The notes beneath the pieces are model-generated. The model ran no database searches. It was not told where the DNA came from and saw only the letters and a list, made by a program, of their open reading frames with translations. DNA of 37,109 nt from Vulcanimicrobiia bacterium (GTDB taxonomy: Bacteria > Vulcanimicrobiota > Vulcanimicrobiia > Vulcanimicrobiales > Vulcanimicrobiaceae), in the NCBI GenBank assembly GCA_024281075.1, contig JAMXLK010000076.1:1-37109 (forward strand), written 5' to 3'. The translations under genes were made by a program, and so were the position numbers. This document shows positions 7,689 through 14,565 of the stretch, in pieces; the first letter of the stretch is position 1; the number at the start of each line of letters is the position of its first letter.

Positions 7689-8386
7689 AGATGCGCGTGC
7701 TTGAGATCGCCGGAAATCTCAGGGCAAAGAACGAGGCGCTCGCCTCGCGTCTACGCGAGCGTTTTGCCAAGAGCGGCACGCTCGTCGTCAACGTTCTTTC
7801 GAGTCCAGGCTCGGGCAAGACGACCTTGCTCGTGCACACGCTCTCACGTTTTGTGTCCCGATATCGGACTGCGGCGCTCGTCGGCGACCAAGCGACGGAC
7901 AACGATGCGCAGCGTCTGGCGCGCAGCGGAGCGCCGGTGCACCAAATCACGACCGCAGCCGAATGCCGGCTCGATGCCGACATGATCACCAAGGCGCTTG
8001 CCGAATGGCCGCAGGACGAACTGGACGTCCTCTTCATCGAAAACGTCGGGAATCTGATCTGTCCGGCAGAGTACGATCTCGGCGAAGATTTGCGCGTCGT
8101 GCTCTTTTCGGTCACCGAAGGCGAAGATAAGCCGCTGAAGTATCCGCTCGCCTTCAACACTGCGCACGTTATTCTGATCACGAAGTGCGACATCGCCGAC
8201 GCCGTCGAGTTTGACCGTGACGAAGCAACGGAGAGCATTCGCAGCGTGAATCCGGAGGCCGCGGTCATCGAGCTCTCGGCGCGTACGGGAGACGGTCTCG
8301 CGGGGTGGTTCGCGCTGCTGGAAGAGCGCGTCGCCGAGAAGCAACGGCTCGATCGTACCGAGTATTTGTCTACAGTTACGCAGTAA
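7685..8386 (+). CDS. hypB: Hydrogenase nickel-incorporation GTPase HypB
   Basis: HypB is the SIMIBI-class GTPase that drives nickel delivery with HypA. The 233-aa product has the P-loop SSPGSGKTTL (about residues 39-48), DQATDNDAQR, the IENVGNLICP switch segment and TKCD for guanine recognition. It lacks both the N-terminal CxxCGC motif of E. coli HypB and the His-rich stretch of other HypBs. In the G-domain metal site the Cys of the usual CHLDAHM motif is kept (Cys94), but the next residue is Arg95 and the second His is Asp, giving ECRLDADM. The partner Cys126 in NLICP is kept. The reading frame is open upstream, but ATG 7685 gives the ATGA overlap with hypA. Confidence 0.94.
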   Translation: MKMRVLEIAGNLRAKNEALASRLRERFAKSGTLVVNVLSSPGSGKTTLLVHTLSRFVSRYRTAALVGDQATDNDAQRLARSGAPVHQITTAAECRLDADMITKALAEWPQDELDVLFIENVGNLICPAEYDLGEDLRVVLFSVTEGEDKPLKYPLAFNTAHVILITKCDIADAVEFDRDEATESIRSVNPEAAVIELSARTGDGLAGWFALLEERVAEKQRLDRTEYLSTVTQ

Positions 8387-8422
8387 AGCAGTTGCGCCGC
8401 TACTCGGCGAGAACCGCGCAAC

Positions 8423-9289
8423 ATGGTAACGCGCGGCGGCCGAAACGTGTGGGGGACGTACGCGATGCTGCTGTCCGCCAACGCCGGCGTCTGGTTGTTG
8501 GCGCTCGCCGTCTTCGCGCGACATCCTTTGCTCTTGGGTACCGCTGCGCTCGCATATGCCTTCGGCCTGCGCCACGCGATTGACGCCGATCACATCTGCG
8601 CGATCGATAACGTTACGCGGAAGCTCGTGCAGGATGGTAAACGGCCGATCGGCGTCGGCCTCTTCTTCTCGTTGGGACACTCGACGATCGTCATCGTCCT
8701 AACGCTGGCGGTCGTCTTCGCCTCCGCCGCGGTGAAGCCGGCGCTTCCAAGCCTGCAAGGCATCGGCGGAATGGTCGGCACGTCGCTATCTGCGGCTTTT
8801 CTCTTCCTCATCGCCGTCGTCAACGCGTACGCGCTGCGCGACGTCGTGCACGCGCTACGCCTACGCCGGCGCGGCGAGCCGTTCGCCGAAGCCTCGCTGC
8901 AAACGTCGCTCGATCGCAGAGGCTTGCTCGGACGATGCTTTGGGCCGATGTTGCGCCTCGTGTCGCGCAGTCGCGACATGTACGGCATCGGACTGCTCTT
9001 CGGTTTTGGTTTCGACACCGCGACCGAAGTCGCGCTCATGGGCATCGCCGCAATCGCAGCGGGGAAGGGAACGCCGGTCTGGGCGATCATGATTTTCCCG
9101 GCGCTTTTTGCCGCCGGAATGTCGCTGCTCGATACGACCGACGGTATCCTGATGACGCGCGTTTACGGCTGGGCGTTCGTGGAGCCGCAGCGCAAGCTGT
9201 ACTACAACTTGGCGGTTACGTCGGTATCGGTCGTGGCGGCAGTACTCATCGGTGGAATCGAACTGGCCGGGCTACTCAATAACGTGTAG
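8423..9289 (+). CDS. NiCoT-family nickel/cobalt permease (HoxN/NixA type)
   Basis: A 288-aa integral membrane protein with the signature HX4DH (RHAIDADHICAIDNVTRKL, about residues 51-69) that binds nickel in the NiCoT family. The second and third family motifs are also present, FSLGHSTIVI and LFGFGFDTATEVAL. Several hydrophobic helices flank them. It is somewhat shorter than the usual 330-350 aa, mostly in the cytosolic loops. It follows hypB by 36 bases, and this context favours nickel uptake for hydrogenase over cobalt. Its last 88 bases overlap the convergent gene at 9202-9612. Confidence 0.9.
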   Translation: MVTRGGRNVWGTYAMLLSANAGVWLLALAVFARHPLLLGTAALAYAFGLRHAIDADHICAIDNVTRKLVQDGKRPIGVGLFFSLGHSTIVIVLTLAVVFASAAVKPALPSLQGIGGMVGTSLSAAFLFLIAVVNAYALRDVVHALRLRRRGEPFAEASLQTSLDRRGLLGRCFGPMLRLVSRSRDMYGIGLLFGFGFDTATEVALMGIAAIAAGKGTPVWAIMIFPALFAAGMSLLDTTDGILMTRVYGWAFVEPQRKLYYNLAVTSVSVVAAVLIGGIELAGLLNNV

Positions 9290-9612
9290 CCGGGCGTAGA
9301 GAGTCCGTCCGCCGCCAACCATGCCTCAATGTGCCGCACGTAGGCGCTACCGAACGAATCGGCCAGCGCGTGGAGGTACGACTGGTAACCTTCCCGGTCG
9401 CCCGCTTCAATCAATGCCGCCAACGCGGCGCGCTGACGGCGCATGTACCCGCGCTGCAGACGCAATCCGCCGTGAACCGCTTCAAGCAGAATGTCGCTTG
9501 CAGCGCGATCGCGCTCCATGCGAAGCCGCTCTTCAAACCAGCCGTCGAGATCGCGCGGCAACCGCAGCGAGCGCACGGGACCGAATTTTCCCGAACCTTT
9601 AGGACGCGCCAT
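9202..9612 (-). CDS. Small basic protein with ribbon-helix-helix-like N-terminus
   Basis: A 136-aa protein read from ATG 9612, beginning MARPKGSGKFGPVRSLRLPR. The pattern of a basic arm, a short strand (RSLRLP) and two amphipathic helices (DLDGWFEERLRMERD, then ASDILLEAVHGGL) resembles a ribbon-helix-helix DNA-binding domain. The middle is helical; the last 30 residues are low-complexity and antisense to the permease end. It lacks the NikR nickel-binding C-terminal domain. Its start overlaps the His-rich gene by 14 bases, so the two are co-translated and converge on the nickel permease. A regulatory role for nickel genes is a guess. A GTG at 9624 is an alternative start. Confidence 0.55.
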   Translation of the reverse strand: MARPKGSGKFGPVRSLRLPRDLDGWFEERLRMERDRAASDILLEAVHGGLRLQRGYMRRQRAALAALIEAGDREGYQSYLHALADSFGSAYVRHIEAWLAADGLSTPGYTLLSSPASSIPPMSTAATTDTDVTAKL

Positions 9613-9796
9613 CGCGCTCGTCACCGTGTTCGTGGTCGTGGTCGTGGTCCGAGCCGTCGTGCGAATGCGCGTGCTCGTGAATCGTTCCGTCGCGATGCTC
9701 GTGCGGGTGCGAATGCGCGTGCGTGTGCCCCGGCTCTGCGTCCTCGTGCGAATGAATGATGCCGTCTTCGTGTCGATGCGGCAAATTATCGCTCAT
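9599..9796 (-). CDS. Histidine-rich metal-binding protein (65 aa)
   Basis: Eighteen of 65 residues are His, mixed with Asp and Glu, in two related halves: an HRHEDGIIHSHED block and an HEHRDGTIHEHAHSHDG block, ending in HDHDHEHGDERDG. There is no Cys, signal or membrane segment, so it is probably cytosolic. Such proteins (Hpn-like, or the His-rich tails of some HypB and UreE) bind nickel or zinc. Its place beside a nickel permease, and a HypB without a His-rich region, make nickel storage or buffering the natural inference; zinc binding is the alternative. ATG 9796 is chosen because GGAGG lies 7 bases before it; the frame extends 11 codons further without such a site. Confidence 0.82.
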   Translation of the reverse strand: MSDNLPHRHEDGIIHSHEDAEPGHTHAHSHPHEHRDGTIHEHAHSHDGSDHDHDHEHGDERDGAS

Positions 9797-9819
9797 TATA
9801 AACCCTCCGCAAGGCAGCC

Positions 9820-9828
9820 ATTCTATCA
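9820..9828 (-). promoter_or_regulatory. Candidate extended -10 promoter of the His-rich gene
   Basis: Read leftward the bases are TGATAGAAT, an extended -10 (TGn plus TAGAAT). It sits about 24 bases before the start codon and ahead of the GGAGGG ribosome binding site. No -35 match is seen at 17 bases, which extended -10 promoters tolerate. Confidence 0.35.
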
Positions 9829-9841
9829 CGAAGGAGTCGAG

Positions 9842-9868
9842 ATGCGGCTGTCACACACTTGGGTATGA
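9842..9868 (+). CDS. Eight-codon leader ORF coupled to the GloVer lipoprotein
   Basis: ATG at 9842 is preceded by a strong AAGGAG (9831-9836) at 5-base spacing and encodes MRLSHTWV. Its TGA (9866-9868) overlaps the ATG (9865-9867) of the lipoprotein gene as ATGA. The lipoprotein itself has no Shine-Dalgarno sequence of its own, so ribosomes probably load at this leader and re-initiate. The peptide has no run of a single amino acid, so classical attenuation is not suggested. Real coding is inferred from the signal arrangement only. Confidence 0.55.
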   Translation: MRLSHTWV

Positions 9869-11046
9869 AGCAACCGCTCCTACTTTTTTGCGTCCTTTTA
9901 TTGGCGAGCTGCGCCGCTCCGGCGACTTCTTCTGTACCGGCCCAGCTATCCGAGCAATCGCAAGGTCGATCGGGCCTTCCGAGCGTGAAGTTCACGCATA
10001 TCTTCAGCTTCAACGGTTCGAACGGTCGGGAGCCCGCCGCGACGTTGATCGACGTCAACGGCACGCTCTACGGCACGACGTACGCCGGCGGTGCCTACGA
10101 CGAAGGCACGGTCTTCGAGCTCGCCGCCAGTGGTTCGCAAAGCGTGCTGCATAGCTTCAAAGGCGGTAAAGACGGCGCGCTGCCGCTCGCCGGAGTAACC
10201 AACGTAAACGGAACGCTGTACGGCACGACGCCGAACGGTGGCGGTCCAAGCGGCGAGGGAATCGTCTTCAAAATCTCGAGTTCGGGCAGCGAAAGCATCC
10301 TTCACCACTTTGGGATGCCCGGCGACGGCGCCAATCCTTATGCATCCCTGACCGACCTCCACGGAACGTTGTACGGTACGACGGCCGGCGGGGGCACGAA
10401 TTCGGCGGGAACCGTCTTCACCGTTTCGTCTTCGGGCAAAACGGACGTCCTTTACAGTTTCAATCCGTCCAAAGGAGACGGTGCAACGCCCGTTGCCGGA
10501 TTACTCGACGTGGACGGCACGCTCTATGGAACGACGTCGTATGGCGGAAACTACTGCGGCACCATCGGCTGCGGCACCGTCTTTAAGATTACGACCGGCG
10601 GTTCGCAGACGGTCCTCGCCAGTTTCAAAGGCAGCGGCGACGGTGCGACTCCCTCCGCGCCGCTGGTCAACGTTCATGGAACGCTCTACGGCACGACCGC
10701 TTCGGGCGGGAAATACAACAACGGAACCGTTTTTAAAGTGAGCACGTCGGGCAGTAAGAGGATTATCTACAGCTTCCAAGGCGGCAGCGACGGCTCCGTA
10801 CCTCAAAGCCTCGCCCTGCTCAACGGCACGCTGTACGGAACGACGCAATACGGCGGCTCAAAGAATTTCGGAACGATTTTTTCGGTGACGACCGCAGGTA
10901 AAGAGAGCGTCCTGTATACGTTCACCGGCGGCATCGACGGTGCGACGCCGCGAGCGGGATTGGTGGAGGCAGGCGGAACGCTTTACGGTACGACCGCATC
11001 GGGCGGCGCCAAATCGGACGGCACCGTCTTCAGCATCACGCCTTAA
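9865..11046 (+). CDS. GloVer-repeat secreted lipoprotein
   Basis: 393 aa with a lipoprotein signal (MKQPLLLFCVLLLASCAAP) and then seven repeats of about 50 residues. Each has a GTLYGTT core followed by a Gly-rich turn, a GTVF strand, a short serine/glycine segment and a LxSF strand with a DGA/P turn. This is the GloVer (Gloeobacter/Verrucomicrobia) choice-of-anchor repeat pattern, predicted to fold as a beta-propeller-like or solenoid surface protein; no enzymatic function is known. Repeat four carries an insertion with two Cys (NYCGTIGCGTVF). ATG 9865 is preferred over TTG 9859 because it overlaps the stop of the short leader ORF. It points toward, but does not overlap, the gene ending at 11050. 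Confidence 0.85.
   Translation: MKQPLLLFCVLLLASCAAPATSSVPAQLSEQSQGRSGLPSVKFTHIFSFNGSNGREPAATLIDVNGTLYGTTYAGGAYDEGTVFELAASGSQSVLHSFKGGKDGALPLAGVTNVNGTLYGTTPNGGGPSGEGIVFKISSSGSESILHHFGMPGDGANPYASLTDLHGTLYGTTAGGGTNSAGTVFTVSSSGKTDVLYSFNPSKGDGATPVAGLLDVDGTLYGTTSYGGNYCGTIGCGTVFKITTGGSQTVLASFKGSGDGATPSAPLVNVHGTLYGTTASGGKYNNGTVFKVSTSGSKRIIYSFQGGSDGSVPQSLALLNGTLYGTTQYGGSKNFGTIFSVTTAGKESVLYTFTGGIDGATPRAGLVEAGGTLYGTTASGGAKSDGTVFSITP
10059..11043 (+). repeat. Seven coding tandem repeats of about 150 bases (GloVer)
   Basis: The sequence encoding GTLYGTT recurs near 10059, 10209, 10363, 10516, 10679, 10825 and 10976. Copies differ at synonymous positions and in length (about 146-163 bases), so this is an old protein repeat and not a recent DNA expansion. 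Confidence 0.8.
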
Positions 11047-11049
11047 CAA

Positions 11050-11724
11050 TCAACACTTCCGCGTCAGGCTATAGCCGCCGCCATGCAGATGGCGCGCGTC
11101 GGCAGAGAGCGTGAGCGTATGGTTGCCGTAGTAGATGAGCGTCGCCGTGGTTCCTTTGAGCGACCAGTTGCCCGAGACGCCCTCGCTGTCGGTGAGATCG
11201 CCGTTGAGTCCCATCGAGAACGTCAACTTCGGATTGTCGTCGGAGACCCACGTGCCGACGAGGCTATTCGGCGCACACCCCGTCGGCTCGGGAGTCGGCG
11301 TCGGAATCGCCGCCAACGACGTGATCGCACCCGAACCATGGAACTTATGCGCCACGTCATGGCAGAGCGCGTCTGCGGTAAAGGGATTGTCCGGGAGCTG
11401 CACGGCACAGGTAAAGGTGACGACGAAGCCGCGCGCGAGTCCGAAACACCGAACGACGGCGGTCGCGGTCGGCGTTCCGTTGACGCCGTTTGCCGAGTGC
11501 GCGCTCCAGTCGCCGCTGCCGGGGCTCGACTCGGACGTACCGAGCAAGAACGCGTCGAGCGATTGTTTCGCCTTAGCGCTGCACTCCGATAGCGAACCGG
11601 TATCGCTGACGTATCGAATGCCAACCGAGAAATCCACCGCAGCCGGAGCGCTCGAGCCGCACCAAATCATTGCCGTCACGATCGCGGCAGCTGCGACCGC
11701 GATCCGTCGCACACGTCGACTCAA
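11050..11724 (-). CDS. Secreted two-domain protein, N-terminal domain shared with its neighbour
   Basis: 224 aa from TTG 11724, which forms a TTGA overlap with the upstream gene's stop; a GTG a few codons later is an alternative. A signal peptide is followed by a domain (about residues 30-135) that is clearly paralogous to the next gene upstream: VGIRYVSDTGSLSECSAKAK, CFGLARGFVVTFTCAVQLP and DALCHDVAHKFHG align with that protein. A Pro/Thr linker (IPTPTPEPTGC) leads to a second domain with VGTWVSDDNPKLTFSM, GNWSLKGTTATLIYYG and a final SLTRKC, resembling small lipocalin-like or META-like beta domains. No function is recognised. It is probably the last gene of the secreted-protein operon. Confidence 0.7.
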   Translation of the reverse strand: MSRRVRRIAVAAAAIVTAMIWCGSSAPAAVDFSVGIRYVSDTGSLSECSAKAKQSLDAFLLGTSESSPGSGDWSAHSANGVNGTPTATAVVRCFGLARGFVVTFTCAVQLPDNPFTADALCHDVAHKFHGSGAITSLAAIPTPTPEPTGCAPNSLVGTWVSDDNPKLTFSMGLNGDLTDSEGVSGNWSLKGTTATLIYYGNHTLTLSADARHLHGGGYSLTRKC

Positions 11725-12122
11725 TGCTGGCCTCCAAAGTGATCCGCGAGCTGAGAGCAGATGACGCTTGCGGTTTCCGGTGCGGGCGGCGTCTGCGCCG
11801 CACAGGTAAACGTCACGACGTATCCGCCGCCGTCGAGCGGGTAACAATGGACGGCGGCGGCGGCGAACGAGCTGCCCGCCGTGTCGACTGCGCCGGTTGC
11901 CTCCCACTCGTGCGTATCGCCGACTTCGCCCGACCTTCCAAGCACCGAAATCAGCGCGCGGCTCGCTTTGCTGTCGCAATCGCTAACCGTTCCATCCTTC
12001 ACCACGTTTCGCGCGCCGACGTACATATCGAGCGCCGCGCGCGCCGGTCTTCCGGCAATGCCGAAAGCGAGTGTCAACGTTACGCTCAACACCGCGAGCC
12101 GCGTGCAAATGATTCGAGCCAC
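11721..12122 (-). CDS. Secreted Cys-containing protein, paralogue of the adjacent gene
   Basis: 133 aa from GTG 12122, supported by AGGAGG 6 bases upstream. A cleavable signal (ending about GRPARA) is followed by one domain of about 100 residues. Conserved with the downstream neighbour: a DMYVGARNV start, SDCDSKASRAL, a Trp-Glu-Ala segment, AVHCYPL, GGYVVTFTCAAQTP and ICSQLADHF. The shared Cys residues probably form disulfides in the periplasm or outside the cell. The family is unknown to me. It is a single-domain version of the two-domain protein next door, indicating tandem duplication. Confidence 0.72.
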   Translation of the reverse strand: MARIICTRLAVLSVTLTLAFGIAGRPARAALDMYVGARNVVKDGTVSDCDSKASRALISVLGRSGEVGDTHEWEATGAVDTAGSSFAAAAVHCYPLDGGGYVVTFTCAAQTPPAPETASVICSQLADHFGGQH

Positions 12123-12186
12123 AGCCGACCTCCTAAGCCGAGGATGCGTTAGACGGCGGCGAGGCCGTCCCTTCGAATCAAAGGCG

Positions 12187-12630
12187 CTACGGATGCGGGC
12201 GGAGCTGATCGATGCCGCCGGCGTTGCGAATCGCGGCGACGTCGCTCACGAGCGCTTCTCCCAACGCGTCCTTGGGCGGACACGTCAGATCGGGTGAAGT
12301 CCAGCCTTGCCACGTTACCTTGAGCGTGGTGCCGAACGAAACCGGCTTCATGCACGGAACGGTGGCGACGTTCCCTTTGCGAGCAGCGGCAAGATCGGTA
12401 AAGAAACGTGCGGTCGTTGCGGCCGGAACCGTGAATGGCTTGGGCGTACCGATTGGGCTGCCGCCGCGCGGTTGGTACGTCACCGAAGCGTTGCCGTCGG
12501 ACGCGATGTGGATCGTATATCCATTGGCATTCGTCGAGCCGGAGTCAACGATCGTGGCGGTATCGGGCGGCGACGCGGCCATCAGCGTTGCAATCGCCAA
12601 CGCGGCGGCAATAGTTGCGCGCTTTCGCAT
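12187..12630 (-). CDS. Secreted protein of unknown function (147 aa)
   Basis: ATG 12630 follows the protease stop by one base (TGAGATG), so the two are coupled. The first 22 residues (MRKRATIAAALAIATLMAAS) are a signal peptide. The rest is beta-rich: GSTNANGYTIHIASDGNASV, then a PKPFTVPAATTARFFTDLA segment and a Cys pair region (VPCMKPVSFG and DLTCPPKDA). I do not recognise the family. Being co-transcribed with a secreted protease, it could be an inhibitor, chaperone or unrelated wall protein; nothing in the sequence decides this. Confidence 0.65.
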   Translation of the reverse strand: MRKRATIAAALAIATLMAASPPDTATIVDSGSTNANGYTIHIASDGNASVTYQPRGGSPIGTPKPFTVPAATTARFFTDLAAARKGNVATVPCMKPVSFGTTLKVTWQGWTSPDLTCPPKDALGEALVSDVAAIRNAGGIDQLRPHP

Positions 12631-12631
12631 C

Positions 12632-13990
12632 TCAAAACGCCCCGATCCCATGGGGAGTGCCCCAGCCGGTCGGCCCGTCAAAGCCCAGGCGCGCGGTGCA
12701 GATATACTTCACCGTTGACGCACAGATCACGCCAAGATTCTGATCGAGATTGTTCCCGGTGAGTACGTCGTAGACGTGTCCGCGGTGATGTTGCCAGAAG
12801 TATTCACCGCCGTGTTGGGCGGCGGCATTCCCGGCAACCGCATAGATGCCGGCGATAATCTGCGTGGAGGCGCTCGTACCGCCGAAGTCCCAAAAGCAGT
12901 TCGGCGGAGTACAGCCGATCTCCGAATTGTAGACGATTACCGGTGCGCGTAGTGACGCACTCGCCGACGTATCGGCTGCGGAACGCATGTGGCAGCCTTG
13001 ATCGTTCTGCCACGCCGGTTTGGCAATTTTTTTACTGCACGCGCTGCCGGTGGCGCCGCACGGACCGCCACATTGGTTGAGCGTCCAGTCGTTCCAGACC
13101 GTTTCGTGCCACCCGCGGGTGTTGTGTGAATCGCGCACGAGGTGCGTGCCGCCGACGCAGACCACGTAGGTGTACGTGCACGGCTGAATCGGGCCGCCGC
13201 CGTACCGCCCGCCGCCGCCGTTGTCGCCCGCCGCAGCCGAAATCACGATGCCGGGCTGATGGAAGATCGGATTGTCGGAGCCCTCCGGGCCTCCGCCCCA
13301 TGAGACGCCGATATACTTCGGCCCCAGCGTACCCGCGGTTCTGACGCCGGCATACAAGTCGTTTGTGTAGTTATCTTTGGTTTGCACGAGCACGATCTTG
13401 CAGTTGGGACACATCGCGGAGACCATATCGAGGTCGAGCGATTGTTCGCCGAGCCATCCTTGCTGGCTCGCAGGCGGCTCCTGCGGTAACGGCGACGAGT
13501 GGCCGTCTTGATTGACGATGCGTAGGCATTTCGTACCGGTCGTGCAGGGCTTCAGTCCCATCGTCTTGCGATACATCGCCAAGTCGGCGGCGGCGTGGTG
13601 GTAGCCGTACGCATCGACGATGGCAACCGCCTTGCCTTTACCGCGCGTCAGCGACGGAATGGCGTACGCGGTCTGTAAGTCGATCGGACAGTAGCCCTGG
13701 CCTGAGCTAAACGGGCAGCTTTCGGCGTCGCTTTGGACCTGCGATTCCAACGTCAATTGCGGCGTAACGTCAGTCCGCATCGACGCGAAGCACTGCATAC
13801 GCTCGGGCGTACCCGGCGTCGGGCAGAGTTGCCGTACCGGGTCTGCGGTTAGGAACGGTATGTCGCCGTCGCCGGTTTGTTGCGCGTACGAACCTTGCGG
13901 AATCAACGATCCGGTCGAGCTATGACCGGAGCATGCGCTGAGGATGATGACGGCTAATATCGGCAGAGCTTGAACGATCCCGCGACTCAC
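12632..13990 (-). CDS. Sedolisin-like (S53) serine peptidase lipoprotein
   Basis: 452 aa with a lipoprotein signal (IILSACSGHSS). Sedolisin marks are present: GEQSLDLDMVSAMCP carries the catalytic Glu and Asp, AAAGDNGGGG the oxyanion Asp, and FGGTSASTQ the nucleophile Ser (usual SGTSxS, here GGTSAS). The C-terminal YDVLTGNN and LGFDGPTGWGTP segments match the family's calcium-site region. Unlike most S53 enzymes there is no long pro-domain; the core begins near residue 95. Many Cys suggest disulfides and an extracellular location. GTG 13990 is fixed by AGGAGG 5 bases upstream. It heads a leftward operon of secreted proteins. Confidence 0.83.
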   Translation of the reverse strand: MSRGIVQALPILAVIILSACSGHSSTGSLIPQGSYAQQTGDGDIPFLTADPVRQLCPTPGTPERMQCFASMRTDVTPQLTLESQVQSDAESCPFSSGQGYCPIDLQTAYAIPSLTRGKGKAVAIVDAYGYHHAAADLAMYRKTMGLKPCTTGTKCLRIVNQDGHSSPLPQEPPASQQGWLGEQSLDLDMVSAMCPNCKIVLVQTKDNYTNDLYAGVRTAGTLGPKYIGVSWGGGPEGSDNPIFHQPGIVISAAAGDNGGGGRYGGGPIQPCTYTYVVCVGGTHLVRDSHNTRGWHETVWNDWTLNQCGGPCGATGSACSKKIAKPAWQNDQGCHMRSAADTSASASLRAPVIVYNSEIGCTPPNCFWDFGGTSASTQIIAGIYAVAGNAAAQHGGEYFWQHHRGHVYDVLTGNNLDQNLGVICASTVKYICTARLGFDGPTGWGTPHGIGAF

Positions 13991-13995
13991 AAAGA

Positions 13996-14001
13996 CCTCC
14001 T
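13996..14001 (-). promoter_or_regulatory. Shine-Dalgarno AGGAGG deciding a GTG start
   Basis: A perfect AGGAGG read leftward, 5 bases before the GTG of the sedolisin-like gene. It fixes the GTG as the start codon. The divergent gap to the alkyltransferase-like gene is only 32 bases. Confidence 0.75.
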
Positions 14002-14022
14002 GTAGGGAGCGACAGACTTCGC

Positions 14023-14565
14023 ATGACGGGGATGGTCACCCCTATCCAATTACGTATTTCGACGCCGCTTGGTCGCGATTTAATGATCGTGCGCAACGAT
14101 CGAGCGATCGTCGGCAGCTCCTTCGTGCCGCGTACGAAGGCGCCCGGCGGCAAGCCGACCGATGCTCTGCTTGCCGAGGCCGCGGCGCAGGTTCGCGCCT
14201 ATTTCGCCGGGCGGCTGCGGCGCTTCGATCTACCGCTCGCGTTCACCGGCACGGCATTTCAGATCGACGTTTGGAAGGCCGTCGCGGCGCTCTCGTTCGG
14301 CGAGTTCGTATCGTATGCCGACATTGCTCGGGCGATCGGCAAGCCTCTGGCGCATCGCGGCGTCGCGGCGGCGATGGCCGCGACGAGCATCGATCTTTTC
14401 GTTCCCGCACATCGCGTGATCGGAGCGGACGGGCGCGTCAAAGGCGCCGTTCCGCGGTCGGTGCGACTTCGTCTCGTCGAATTCGAGCTCGCTCGCTGCG
14501 CCCGCCCGGCGCGTAGACCGCGTTCTCGATCGTCTGCTCGAAGAATCGCACTTGATGCGCGATGA
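14023..14565 (+). CDS. Alkyltransferase-like (ATL) protein, Cys-less MGMT homologue
   Basis: 180 aa with the full O6-alkylguanine-DNA alkyltransferase layout: an N-terminal Ogt-like domain, then FTGTAFQIDVWKAVAALSFG, SYADIARAIGKPLAHRGVAA and the active-site segment VPAHRVIGADGRVKG. The alkyl-accepting Cys of PCHRV is Ala129 (GCA at 14407). The protein therefore cannot transfer alkyl groups in the usual way. ATL proteins bind alkylated bases and flag them for nucleotide excision repair; Trp at this place is common, and I recall Ala in a Thermus homologue. ATG 14032 is an alternative start. The last 128 bases overlap the convergent MFS-acyltransferase gene; that basic tail lies beyond the domain. 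Confidence 0.85.
   Translation: MTGMVTPIQLRISTPLGRDLMIVRNDRAIVGSSFVPRTKAPGGKPTDALLAEAAAQVRAYFAGRLRRFDLPLAFTGTAFQIDVWKAVAALSFGEFVSYADIARAIGKPLAHRGVAAAMAATSIDLFVPAHRVIGADGRVKGAVPRSVRLRLVEFELARCARPARRPRSRSSARRIALDAR

Noticed and set aside
9202-9612. Calling the RHH-like gene nikR
   Set aside because: No C-terminal ACT-like nickel-binding domain and no His/Cys ligand pattern of NikR.
9794-9802. TATAAT-like hexamer at the start of the His-rich gene (leftward)
   Set aside because: It overlaps the ATG, so a transcript from it would begin inside the gene; the TGATAGAAT box upstream is better placed.
9491-9841. Val/Arg-rich rightward frame over the His-rich gene, resembling a membrane segment
   Set aside because: The VVVVVV run is the complement of His-Asp-His codons. 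Only its last eight codons, behind a real ribosome binding site, are kept as a leader ORF.
10059-11043. Regular repeats possibly being a CRISPR array
   Set aside because: The period is about 150 bases, the repeats are degenerate and in frame, and they encode a GTLYGTT protein repeat.
12152-12169. GACGGC/GCCGTC hairpin as terminator between 12123 and 12186
   Set aside because: Only a 6-base stem with a 6-base loop and no T-tract on either strand; it could be chance in GC-rich DNA.
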